Origin: an uncultured Methanobrevibacter sp.
GTDB lineage: Archaea; Methanobacteriota; Methanobacteria; Methanobacteriales; Methanobacteriaceae
Length of the DNA stretch: 10,727 nucleotides
Assembly: GCA_946611495.1 (NCBI GenBank)
Contig: CAMODR010000021.1
Location: 1 to 10,727 of the forward strand
Direction of reading: 5' to 3'
Part shown: positions 1 to 5,769 of the stretch, in pieces
How positions within the stretch are numbered: the first letter of the stretch is position 1
Layout of the letters: each line of letters begins with the position of its first letter
Notes under the pieces: generated by a model
Databases searched by the model: none
The model's input: the letters and a program-made list of their open reading frames with translations, nothing else
Told to the model about the DNA's origin: nothing
Position numbers and translations under genes: made by a program

Positions 1-2502
1 TATTTTCCTTTTCCTCATGCAAGAGACCAGCAGCTTGAGACAATCTCTGAAATATATGAGGCAATAGAAAAAGGATATAAGTACATTGTACTTGAGGCAG
101 GAACTGGAACAGGCAAATCTGCTATTGCAGCTACTTTAGCTATGCTTTATAATGATGCATATGTCTTAACAATGACTAAACAGCTTCAAAAGCAGTATAC
201 AAAGGATTTTGAAGATTATGACTTTGCTCTTGTTAAGGGAAGGTCTAACTTTGACTGCCTAAAGTATGCAGAAGAAGCGATTGAAGAGAATTGCGATATG
301 GGAAGATGTGTCCTTGAGGGACATAAGTGCGATTATAAGGTAAACCAATTCAATTTCTTTAAGCATGAGAGAGAAGAGTGCTGTCCTTATTTTTATCAAA
401 AGGCTATTGCATTAAATTCTGAAATAGTCATTACAAACTATTCCTATCTTTTTGCAGAGCTTAATTACAACAATGACTTTAAGTCAAAGAAGCTATTAAT
501 CTGTGATGAGGCCCATAACTTAGAAAGCAAAATCATGGATCTTATATCACTTGAGTTTACAAGGCGCCAACTAAAGGAGGAAGTTGGAATAAACCTTTCT
601 AAAAAGGCAATTGAGGACTTGAATGCAAAAGGCCCCCAATCCTGGATAGAATTCATTAAAAGAGTCCAAGATAAGTATGGTGAAAAAAGCAAGGAGACTA
701 AAAAGGCTCTTAAAAAGCGAAAAAGTCTTACTCTAAACAGAAGGTCTGAAAATCTAAAGAGAAGAATAGATGATTTCAAGAGATTTTCAAATTATATTGC
801 AATAGATCCTGAAAACTGGATTGTCGATTATGATCCATATAGCCAAAAGCTTGCATTTAAGCCTATTAAAGTGGATAAGTATGCAGAAGAGGTTTTGCTT
901 AAGCATGCTGATGTATGCCTATTTATGAGCGGAACTATTCTTAATCCTCATAAGTTTGCAAAATGGTTAGGGATAGATAATGAGGAACTTTATGCAATTA
1001 GGCGAAAATCTCCATTTGACATCAGAAGGAATCCTATCAAGACTTTTACCGGATTTGACATGACCTATAGGAATCTGCCGACTTCAGCTAGAAAGTCTGT
1101 CCCTATAATTAAAGAAATCCTTGAAAAGCATAGCGGCGAGAAGGGAATTATCCATACTGTAAGCTACAAATGCAAAGAATTTCTAATGAAAGAATTAAAC
1201 GATCCTCGTTTAGTTGACCATGAAACCCATAATAGGGAAAAGGTTTTAGAGGATTTTAAAAAGTCAGATAAGCCTTTGGTTCTTATAAGTCCCTCTATGA
1301 ATGAGGGGGTTGACCTTCCAGGAGATGAGTGCAGATTCCAGATAATCTATAAGATTCCATATCCTAACATTTCAGATAAGCAAACCAATGTAAGAAGAAA
1401 AAAGGAAAGGATTTGGTATGACTATCAGACTGCCATAAACCTTGTTCAAACTTATGGGCGAGGAATGAGGTCAGAGGATGATTATTGCAAGACTTACTTT
1501 ATTGATTCTCGGATAAATCATTATATTAAAAGGGATAGTGCTAGAAATAATTTGATTCCGGACTTCTTTAAGGAAGCTATTGATATTGAACCTGTTCGAA
1601 AGGAAAATAAAAAATCTAAAGTTGATTTGTCCAAATCTTCTGCTTCAGTTAGTAAAAAACCTAAAGAAAAAGAATTAAAAAGCAGTAAAATTAAACATAA
1701 TGAAACTTCCAGCAGAACTAATTCAAATGCTAATCCTACTTCAAGCAATTCTAAAGAAAAGAAAAGGAAATATAAAAAGTCAGATATTAAATTTAAGTAT
1801 TCCTTAATAAAAGAGGGAAAAGTCTTAGCAAAAGCAAGCGAAGAAGAAGCAATATCCTTCTATAAGTCATTATTATTGCACAAATATTTTAAAAACGATT
1901 ATTATCCTTATAGAAAGCTTGTAGTTCTTTATAAGAAGACAAAGGATTATGAAAATGAGTTGGCATTGATCAAGTTCTTCTTCAAAAGAGGAATCCATTG
2001 CCCTCGACGTTACTATTTCTGGTTTTTAAATAAGCTTGTGAAGCTATCAAAAATGGGTTTGATAAGCAAAGATGAAATAAGGGATATAGAAAAGCAATAT
2101 ATGGCTAATGGATTTAAAAATAAGTCTATTCAAGATAATTCCATGATAATTGCTGATAGAATAGAGAATTACTATGGTGATATTTTTGTATTGAGCGAGC
2201 AAAAGTTCAACAATAGACTAAAGTATAGGGAAATCCTTGAGGAAGGAAAATACTTTGAGAATACAGGTGATTATGAAAGGGCTATATCTTTGTATTCAGA
2301 AGCTATTTTTGATAGGAAGTTCAATAACTATTCATTCTATCAGAGGATCTGCTTTTCTCTTGAGGAGCTAGGTGATTATGAAAGGGAATTGGTTTATATA
2401 AATTCCTATTTTGAAAATGATAATATAAATAAGACTAAAACAAGTGAGAAATGGTTTAATAAAAGATTGAAAAAGGTTAATTCTAAATTAGGGCTTTCTT
2501 AA
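1..2502 (+). CDS. XPD/DinG (Rad3-related) superfamily 2 DNA helicase with C-terminal TPR-like extension; 5' end outside window
   Basis: The frame is open from base 1, so the true start lies upstream; the first internal ATG (142) would lose the P-loop and cannot be the start. Numbering codons from base 1: a Q-motif-like RDQQ (8-11), Walker A GTGTGKS (34-40), Cys 86, 98, 103, 110 and 127/128 between motifs I and II with the last in a CPYF context, DEAH (169-172), SGT motif III (base 928), an NEGVDLPGD motif V near base 1300, and motif VI QTYGRGMR (483-490). This order and the Cys cluster are typical of the XPD/Rad3/DinG family, ATP-driven 5'-3' helicases with a 4Fe-4S domain, acting in DNA repair or processing of replication and R-loop structures. 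After about codon 530 come a Ser/Lys/Asn-rich linker and helical repeats with TPR character (about 636-664, 744-777, 780-807). The family is sure; the exact role and the function of the tail are unknown. Confidence 0.93.
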   Translation, partial: YFPFPHARDQQLETISEIYEAIEKGYKYIVLEAGTGTGKSAIAATLAMLYNDAYVLTMTKQLQKQYTKDFEDYDFALVKGRSNFDCLKYAEEAIEENCDMGRCVLEGHKCDYKVNQFNFFKHEREECCPYFYQKAIALNSEIVITNYSYLFAELNYNNDFKSKKLLICDEAHNLESKIMDLISLEFTRRQLKEEVGINLSKKAIEDLNAKGPQSWIEFIKRVQDKYGEKSKETKKALKKRKSLTLNRRSENLKRRIDDFKRFSNYIAIDPENWIVDYDPYSQKLAFKPIKVDKYAEEVLLKHADVCLFMSGTILNPHKFAKWLGIDNEELYAIRRKSPFDIRRNPIKTFTGFDMTYRNLPTSARKSVPIIKEILEKHSGEKGIIHTVSYKCKEFLMKELNDPRLVDHETHNREKVLEDFKKSDKPLVLISPSMNEGVDLPGDECRFQIIYKIPYPNISDKQTNVRRKKERIWYDYQTAINLVQTYGRGMRSEDDYCKTYFIDSRINHYIKRDSARNNLIPDFFKEAIDIEPVRKENKKSKVDLSKSSASVSKKPKEKELKSSKIKHNETSSRTNSNANPTSSNSKEKKRKYKKSDIKFKYSLIKEGKVLAKASEEEAISFYKSLLLHKYFKNDYYPYRKLVVLYKKTKDYENELALIKFFFKRGIHCPRRYYFWFLNKLVKLSKMGLISKDEIRDIEKQYMANGFKNKSIQDNSMIIADRIENYYGDIFVLSEQKFNNRLKYREILEEGKYFENTGDYERAISLYSEAIFDRKFNNYSFYQRICFSLEELGDYERELVYINSYFENDNINKTKTSEKWFNKRLKKVNSKLGLS

Positions 2503-2509
2503 TTATTTC

Positions 2510-2700
2510 TGATTAACTTGATTCTTTTTTACTTTTAGTTATCTTTTTTTATTTATTATTTCTCTAATGTTTTTATTTTCAAAATTTTTAAATTTTTATA
2601 ATTTTTATTTTTTCTTTTATATTAATTTTCAGTAATTTTTCTTATTTTTTCATATTTTTATTATTAATTTTTCAATAATTTTGTTATTTTTTTTCAAAAA
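2510..2700 (+). terminator. U-rich termination region after the helicase gene
   Basis: Immediately after the helicase stop there are many runs of 5-8 T on the + strand with very few G or C. Euryarchaeal RNA polymerase stops at U-rich tracts without needing a stem, so this is best read as a multi-site terminator. I see no ORF or RNA gene in this stretch. Confidence 0.5.
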
Positions 2701-2727
2701 AAGTAGTGTACTATAAAAAATATGTCG

Positions 2728-2759
2728 TGTTCTAAAATTTTAGAACAAATATTTATATA
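2728..2759 (+). promoter_or_regulatory. Promoter P1: perfect 20-bp palindrome abutting a TATA box
   Basis: TGTTCTAAAATTTTAGAACA (2728-2747) is a perfect palindrome. Four bases later comes TTTATATA (2752-2759), a strong archaeal TATA box. The palindrome covers the position of the BRE, where a bound repressor would block TFB/TBP and a bound activator could recruit them. Initiation is expected near 2777-2785. No ORF of useful size follows before the second promoter at 2972; an 8-bp AT stem (2806-2813/2821-2828) and an AT stem (2886-2896/2907-2917) lie downstream, so P1 may make a short non-coding transcript, read through P2, or be a decayed duplicate. Confidence 0.6.
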
Positions 2760-2971
2760 TGATGAAGTACATAGTAATATTGTAGTTAAAAAGGTTTTAT
2801 AATTTGATTAAAATATATATTTTTAATCTAATTTGTAAAAAATAAATATATTTTAAGGTTAATTTGAAAAATAACTATATTTTTATTATTATTTTTTAAT
2901 TTTAATAAAAATAATAATTATTTTTTAATTGAATTTTTTTATATTTTTATTTTTTATAACTTTTTAGTCAA

Positions 2972-3003
2972 TGTCATTTTTTAAAAATGACAACCTTTAT
3001 ATA
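2972..3003 (+). promoter_or_regulatory. Promoter P2: perfect 21-bp palindrome abutting a TATA box, sister of P1
   Basis: TGTCATTTTT and AAAAATGACA form perfect 10-bp arms (2972-2981, 2983-2992) around one central T. Three bases later is TTTATATA (2996-3003). The layout copies P1, and the DNA after the TATA box is also shared: starting 17 bases after each TATA start, 24 of 25 bases match (2769-2793 against 3013-3037). Expected initiation is near 3021-3029, which places the hairpin at 3069-3121 inside the transcript. Both palindromes share TGT...ACA ends but differ inside. Confidence 0.6.
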
Positions 3004-3021
3004 CTATCATGAACATAGTAT

Positions 3022-3135
3022 TATTGTAGTTAAAAAACAAAATTGTTTGGAAAACTATCGTAAAGGGGGTGATAAGGAAATTGGTTATTTGGGGGTGAAT
3101 AACCAATATTTTCCTTATTGCTTATTTTATTATAA
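3022..3135 (+). ncRNA. Candidate small RNA or structured leader with a 21-bp hairpin and two SD-like GGGGGTGA motifs
   Basis: Downstream of P2, bases 3069-3121 can fold into a long stem. TTGGTTATT (3081-3089) pairs with AATAACCAA (3098-3106) around the loop TGGGGGTG. After a 3-nt bulge, ATAAGGAAA (3072-3080) pairs with TTTCCTTAT (3110-3118), extended by two G-U pairs and a G-C pair. GGGGGTGAT (3065-3073) flanks the stem and GGGGGTGAA (3091-3099) lies mostly in the loop; both resemble strong archaeal Shine-Dalgarno sequences. A T-rich run follows and could end the RNA. The ends given are estimates. It could instead be a leader for the 3299 gene, or carry a 28-codon ORF with an ATT start at 3080. 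No known RNA family is recognised. Confidence 0.4.
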
Positions 3136-3218
3136 AACCATTATTTGCACTATACGTTCAGCATGAAAATTAAAAAATTGCATTCATAAAGCGTAATTAA
3201 TCAAATCCATATATCATC

Positions 3219-3238
3219 GCTTTTAAAGCATTTATAAT
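3219..3238 (+). promoter_or_regulatory. Probable promoter P3 of the 3299 operon (small palindrome plus TATA)
   Basis: GCTTTTAAAGC (3219-3229) is an 11-base palindrome directly before TTTATAAT (3231-3238). Initiation would fall near 3257, giving a leader of about 40 nt to the ATG at 3299. It repeats the palindrome-then-TATA layout of P1 and P2 in shorter form. Confidence 0.4.
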
Positions 3239-3298
3239 TTTTGTTGATAAGGTTTAAGATCTATTAATTTGTACAGCAATAATTGGGAGGCTAATAAA

Positions 3299-3799
3299 AT
3301 GGGAAAGATTCAAAACAGAAAAGAGGCATTAGAAAAAAGAGACCAAATAGAAAAATTGCAAAGAGAGTCCTTAGATGATAATGAGGACATTGACTGGTTT
3401 GGAAAAATTGAAGAGGTAGTTATGGAAGATGACTACTGCATGTACCAAATAGGAAAGTATTCCAAGCTATCAAAATATTTCTATGATGACTTTGAGGAAT
3501 ACTCTAAGGATTATGGTGAAGAAGATCCTTTAATCCTTTGCTTTGAGGAAATCATATCTTATTTATCAAATATTGTAATTGGAGACTTTGATGATACAAT
3601 CAAGGAAGAATGCATAGGAAACGGAGGAATAGTTGAAGTCAATGGATTAGGCTTCCATCCAGTATCTAGGATAAGTGTGGCTGATGTTGGTGGGGAAAGC
3701 TTTGTATATCTCTATGATGATAATGACTTAATTGCTAAAATTCCATTTATGGATATAACCAGCTATAAGGTAACAAATCTTGAGGATAATAATTATTAA
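3299..3799 (+). CDS. Acidic 166-aa protein of unknown function
   Basis: The start is the ATG at 3299 because GGGAGG (3285-3290) sits 8 bases before it; an in-frame TTG at 3269 has no such site. The product is rich in Asp/Glu, with a charged, probably helical N-terminus (residues 1-25), an acidic middle (26-105) and a more beta-like, Gly-containing C-terminal part (106-158). No signal peptide, membrane segment or catalytic motif is visible, so a soluble cytoplasmic protein is expected. It is the first gene of a short cluster with the DUF2080-like gene and two MSICII-starting ORFs; a hairpin with a T-tail follows at once, so expression of the next genes may depend on read-through. I do not recognise the family. 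Coding is supported by normal codon use and the good ribosome site. Confidence 0.75.
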   Translation: MGKIQNRKEALEKRDQIEKLQRESLDDNEDIDWFGKIEEVVMEDDYCMYQIGKYSKLSKYFYDDFEEYSKDYGEEDPLILCFEEIISYLSNIVIGDFDDTIKEECIGNGGIVEVNGLGFHPVSRISVADVGGESFVYLYDDNDLIAKIPFMDITSYKVTNLEDNNY

Positions 3800-3826
3800 T
3801 CTTCTCATTTTTGAAGATTTTTTTAT
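3798..3826 (+). terminator. Hairpin plus T-run after the 166-aa gene
   Basis: AATCTTC (3798-3804, overlapping the stop codon) and GAAGATT (3813-3819) form a 7-bp stem with an 8-base loop, followed by a run of T and further T-rich DNA to 3840. It looks like an intrinsic terminator or attenuator between this gene and the small genes downstream. No clear TATA box lies between it and the next start. Confidence 0.5.
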
Positions 3827-3840
3827 TATTCTTTATTATT

Positions 3841-3849
3841 GGGGGTGAT
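3841..3849 (+). promoter_or_regulatory. Strong ribosome-binding site that decides an ATT start
   Basis: GGGGGTGAT fits the complement of the archaeal 16S rRNA 3' end very well. It is followed by TTT and then ATT CAA GTA in the frame of the DUF2080-like protein. The same geometry (GGTGAT, four bases, ATG) is used by the gene at 9768. Confidence 0.6.
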
Positions 3850-3852
3850 TTT

Positions 3853-4011
3853 ATTCAAGTAATTATAAATAATGCAGAAGAAAGCATAACAAAAGAAGCA
3901 AAAGCACATGGAAATGGCGCTTTAGTATTGGTTCCAAAACGTTGGATCGGCAGAAAGGTTCAAATAACATTATTAGAAGAAGAAAAAACATCTGAAGGGG
4001 GTAAAATATGA
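3853..4011 (+). CDS. DUF2080-like (transposon-associated) small AbrB-like protein, probable ATT start
   Basis: The 52-residue product has the core HGNGALVLVPKRWIGRKVQI (residues 19-38), the pattern I associate with DUF2080, annotated as putative transposon-encoded proteins. It resembles the GNS...IPK strand-turn of AbrB/MazE-type DNA-binding folds. Family DUF2080 is recognised from memory; DNA binding is inferred. The frame has no ATG, GTG or TTG between the ribosome site and the conserved core. A TTG at 3811 has no ribosome site and would add a Phe/Leu-rich stretch encoded by terminator-like DNA, so ATT at 3853 is preferred. The stop overlaps the next ATG as ATGA, indicating translational coupling. 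No transposase gene is seen in the window. Confidence 0.65.
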   Translation: MQVIINNAEESITKEAKAHGNGALVLVPKRWIGRKVQITLLEEEKTSEGGKI

Positions 4012-4156
4012 GCATTTGCATAATTAACATAATAAATAACAATTTGGAGTTCAAGCAGAAGAAAAAGCATTTAAAAAAGGGGGAAAAAGTATGAGTATTT
4101 GTATAATTGACATAATAAATAAAGAGAATAATGGGGTTGTTGGAGAAGAAAAAGAG
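3979..4156 (+). repeat. Tandem duplication, two units of about 80 bp plus a partial third
   Basis: GAAGAAAAAACAT (3979), GAAGAAAAAGCAT (4058) and GAAGAAAAAGAG (4145) mark successive units. The first two are followed by a GGGGG ribosome site, then ATGAGyATTTGyATAATT and ACATAATAAATAA. The spacing is 79 and 87 bases. The unit spans the end of one gene and the start of the next, so the duplication inserted a complete extra junction. Confidence 0.7.
4008..4094 (+). CDS. 28-aa ORF formed by tandem duplication of a gene junction
   Basis: The peptide starts MSICIINIINNN and ends in a Lys-rich tail. It is preceded by GGGGG (3997-4001) six bases before the ATG, and it overlaps both neighbours by ATGA (4008-4011 and 4091-4094). 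Its first 32 bases match the start of the 4091 gene at 28 positions, and its second half is an out-of-frame copy of the end of the DUF2080-like gene. Two of the differences are silent (AGC/AGT, TGC/TGT). It may be translated as a link between its neighbours, act as a short peptide, or be a duplication scar. Confidence 0.45.
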   Translation: MSICIINIINNNLEFKQKKKHLKKGEKV

Positions 4157-4669
4157 TTTAATCAAAGGTTTGGAAAAAAGGATACACGTAAATCTATCGA
4201 AGACCTTGAATATATCGAAAGAATGAAAGCCCGTAAGAATGTTGGTAGGATCATGAAGAGGTTCTCTCCTTCAAACAAAAATGAAATCTATTCCATTGGA
4301 GCTAATGGTAAGTTAGTATCTAAACTTAACTGGAGTGCAGATGACTTATTCAATGCTTTGTATAATGGCAGGTCTTCTGTATTCATTCCTTTAGGCAGTT
4401 TTGAAAAAATGGGAAGTGGATATTACTATATTGGTGATGGAGATGTGGTATATTCAGACCCTTCATTGTACTCCCATGAAAATGGCCATTTTGGTTTGTT
4501 TGTCAATTTGGAGTTAAATCAAATCAAATATGAATATGCCTACTGTGAAAATTATGGTGGTGTTTCCTTAGATGGTGAAAACTGTGATTTTTACACATTG
4601 GAAAAACCATCTGAAGAAGATGAATTCGAATTTCAAATATTTAAGGCTTTAAGTGAGTATATGACTTAA
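4091..4669 (+). CDS. 192-aa protein of unknown function (MSICIIDI start)
   Basis: ATG at 4091 follows GGGGG (4079-4083) at a spacing of 7 and overlaps the previous stop by ATGA, so it is probably translationally coupled to the small ORFs. Residues 1-11 are hydrophobic (MSICIIDIINK). A charged, Lys/Arg-rich helical segment follows (about 20-60), then a part rich in Tyr, Gly and Asp (about 85-165) with beta-strand character, including YYYIGDGDVVY, and an acidic tail. No membrane helix of full length, catalytic motif or metal site stands out. I do not recognise the family. A role linked to the DUF2080-like gene is suggested only by the conserved order and overlaps. Confidence 0.75.
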   Translation: MSICIIDIINKENNGVVGEEKEFNQRFGKKDTRKSIEDLEYIERMKARKNVGRIMKRFSPSNKNEIYSIGANGKLVSKLNWSADDLFNALYNGRSSVFIPLGSFEKMGSGYYYIGDGDVVYSDPSLYSHENGHFGLFVNLELNQIKYEYAYCENYGGVSLDGENCDFYTLEKPSEEDEFEFQIFKALSEYMT

Positions 4670-4745
4670 CTTAAATCTTTATTTAGTATTTATTCGATTA
4701 TTTATAAGTTTTCATCTTCTTATTTTTTATTTTCATTTTTATGAA

Positions 4746-4827
4746 ATTGGATAAAAATAGCTGATTGTTTCTTGTTTGCTTCGTTCTCGTTCATAATAAC
4801 TCCTTAATGTTGCTATTTTTATCCAAT
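4746..4827. mobile_element. 82-bp element bounded by perfect 16-bp inverted repeats (MITE-like or large hairpin)
   Basis: ATTGGATAAAAATAGC (4746-4761) is exactly repeated in inverse as GCTATTTTTATCCAAT (4812-4827), with 50 bases between. This could be a miniature inverted-repeat transposable element or a stem-loop RNA. No clear target-site duplication is visible at its edges. It lies about 75 bases downstream of the 192-aa gene and may also help to end that transcript. Confidence 0.5.
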
Positions 4828-4971
4828 ATTCTAACTTTTTTTTTAGATAATTTTACTGATAAAGTTTTTGCTGTTTTAACAGTAATGGTTTATTTAAGTT
4901 TCATATTTCTAATCGGATATGTTTTCTTTAAGTTTACTATTTATTTTGAATATAAAACCTTTAATATTTAG
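4807..4971 (+). CDS. Possible 54-aa membrane protein (doubtful, perhaps a remnant)
   Basis: An open frame runs from the ATG at 4807 to a TAG at 4969-4971 and encodes a very hydrophobic peptide with one or two possible membrane segments (about residues 1-12 and 19-43). There is no ribosome-binding site, and the start lies inside the inverted-repeat element, so if real it may be the tail of a gene interrupted by that element. AT-rich DNA readily gives Phe/Leu/Ile-rich frames, so chance is a real alternative. Confidence 0.2.
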   Translation: MLLFLSNILTFFLDNFTDKVFAVLTVMVYLSFIFLIGYVFFKFTIYFEYKTFNI

Positions 4972-5001
4972 TTAAATATAGTAAACTGCTCTATTATGCC
5001 T
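4951..5001 (+). promoter_or_regulatory. Promoter with TAAACT-N7-TATGCCT element, probably for the 5120 gene
   Basis: TATAAAA (4951-4957) lies about 30 bases before GTAAACT (4981-4987), followed by TATGCCT (4995-5001). The same element with the same internal spacing and the same distance from a TATA box occurs at 9618-9638, ahead of the 9768 gene. It would mark the start of the transcript or an operator there. A second possible TATA (5025-5035) is nearer to the gene. Confidence 0.4.
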
Positions 5002-5024
5002 TAAACTAATTATTTATCATTAAT

Positions 5025-5035
5025 TTTATATATAA
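5025..5035 (+). promoter_or_regulatory. Alternative TATA box for the 5120 gene
   Basis: TTTATATATAA would initiate near 5052, leaving a leader of about 68 nt. Between 4972 and 5119 I see no other gene. Confidence 0.35.
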
Positions 5036-5119
5036 TCAAATATAAATTATTATTTACAAAAAAACATATGATTTAACTTGTTTTGATAAAAGGGCGGATA
5101 AGTAATTGGATGTGTTAAA

Positions 5120-5533
5120 ATGTATTTCTATAAGATAGAATCGATTGGATATGATGGTCATCAGAAAACGATCTACTGTTCAAAAAATCACTATTCTGAT
5201 GAAGAATTCAAGGAAATTATAAAGAAATCCTATATTGAAACTTGCAAATATATTTCCAAATCAGGAAAGGCCATTTTTGAATTTAACTATAGGCTGGATT
5301 TTACAATTTTTGATAGCTTAGATGAAAATGGTGATAATAATCTGCCATTCATTTATTTTGATAATCTGTTGAATGAACACTATGGATTAGTAAATTTAGA
5401 TGGGTATTTAGACTCTAAGTTGATTTTTGGAACTGATAGTTTCCCTAATGAGAATACACGTGATTTCTATGAAGAAAGAAATAAATATGATTTTGTGGGT
5501 TTATCAAAAGATGATTTTAAAGGATACTTTTAA
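5120..5533 (+). CDS. 137-aa protein of unknown function
   Basis: ATG at 5120 is the first start after an in-frame stop at 5099. The ribosome site is weak: GGATGTG (5108-5114) is the only nearby candidate. The product is rich in Asp, Glu, Tyr and Phe, with a beta-like N-terminus (MYFYKIESIGY), a charged helix (about 26-45) and an acidic, Asn/Asp-rich C-terminal half. No signal peptide, membrane segment or catalytic motif is visible. It stands alone between the accessory cluster and sstT, with its own promoter and a small hairpin behind it. I do not recognise the family. Confidence 0.7.
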   Translation: MYFYKIESIGYDGHQKTIYCSKNHYSDEEFKEIIKKSYIETCKYISKSGKAIFEFNYRLDFTIFDSLDENGDNNLPFIYFDNLLNEHYGLVNLDGYLDSKLIFGTDSFPNENTRDFYEERNKYDFVGLSKDDFKGYF

Positions 5534-5538
5534 AGATT

Positions 5539-5556
5539 AAATCAATGATTTGATTT
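5539..5556 (+). terminator. Small hairpin after the 137-aa gene
   Basis: AAATCAA (5539-5545) and TTGATTT (5550-5556) form a 7-bp stem with loop TGAT, six bases after the stop codon. The following T-run is short, so termination is only a suggestion. Confidence 0.35.
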
Positions 5557-5607
5557 TGGATTTGCATAAACTGTTAAAATATTTGGATAAAGACTTTGTC
5601 ATTCTTA

Positions 5608-5648
5608 GAATTTTCTCAAAATTCAGATTATTGTCATTATTTATAAAA
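5608..5648 (+). promoter_or_regulatory. Promoter of sstT with an upstream palindrome
   Basis: TTTATAAAA (5640-5648) is a TATA box; initiation near 5666 gives a leader of about 100 nt to the ATG at 5770. GAATTTT/AAAATTC (5608-5614, 5618-5624) is a 7-bp inverted repeat 15 bases upstream and could be an operator. A second weak inverted repeat (5721-5727/5733-5739) lies in the leader. Confidence 0.4.
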
Positions 5649-5769
5649 TTTTAAAAATAGGTTATTTATTTAAATGATTAAAATAAATATGATAACATTA
5701 ACTAAATTAAATTTTACTATATCAATTAATTCAATTGATTATAATAATTTATTTTTTTTGAGGAATTTT

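Noticed and set aside
465..779. Minus-strand open frames (465-779, 1521-1748, 3863-4165, 6696-6878, 7925-8152, 10200-10400)
   Set aside because: Each lies opposite a well-supported + strand gene or cluster, shows no family motif or ribosome site, and has the composition expected of a shadow frame.
2759..2785. Mini-ORF MMKYIVIL and a similar MNIVLL at 3010-3030, both ending in TAG within the block shared by P1 and P2
   Set aside because: The ATGs overlap or closely follow the TATA boxes and lie before the expected transcript starts, so the similarity reflects promoter duplication, not coding.
2886..2917. AT-only stem (TTATTATTTTT / AAAAATAATAA) between P1 and P2
   Set aside because: In DNA of this composition such weak AT stems arise often by chance; it is mentioned only as a possible end of a P1 transcript.
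3269..3298. TTG start extending the 166-aa protein by 10 residues
   Set aside because: No ribosome site before it, and the clear GGGAGG site at 3285-3290 lies inside the extension and serves the ATG at 3299.
2503..3298. CRISPR array or tRNA gene in the long gap
   Set aside because: No regularly spaced repeats and no cloverleaf or T-loop (GTTCRA) pattern were found; the repeated blocks are the two promoter copies only.
4765..4806. TTG start at 4765 for the hydrophobic ORF
   Set aside because: It begins inside the inverted-repeat element with no ribosome site. Even the shorter ATG version is doubtful.
5674..5769. ATG at 5674 giving SstT a 32-residue N-terminal extension
   Set aside because: The extension is unlike SstT, whereas the ATG at 5770 has GAGGA in place and yields the family length. 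A leaderless longer form cannot be fully excluded.
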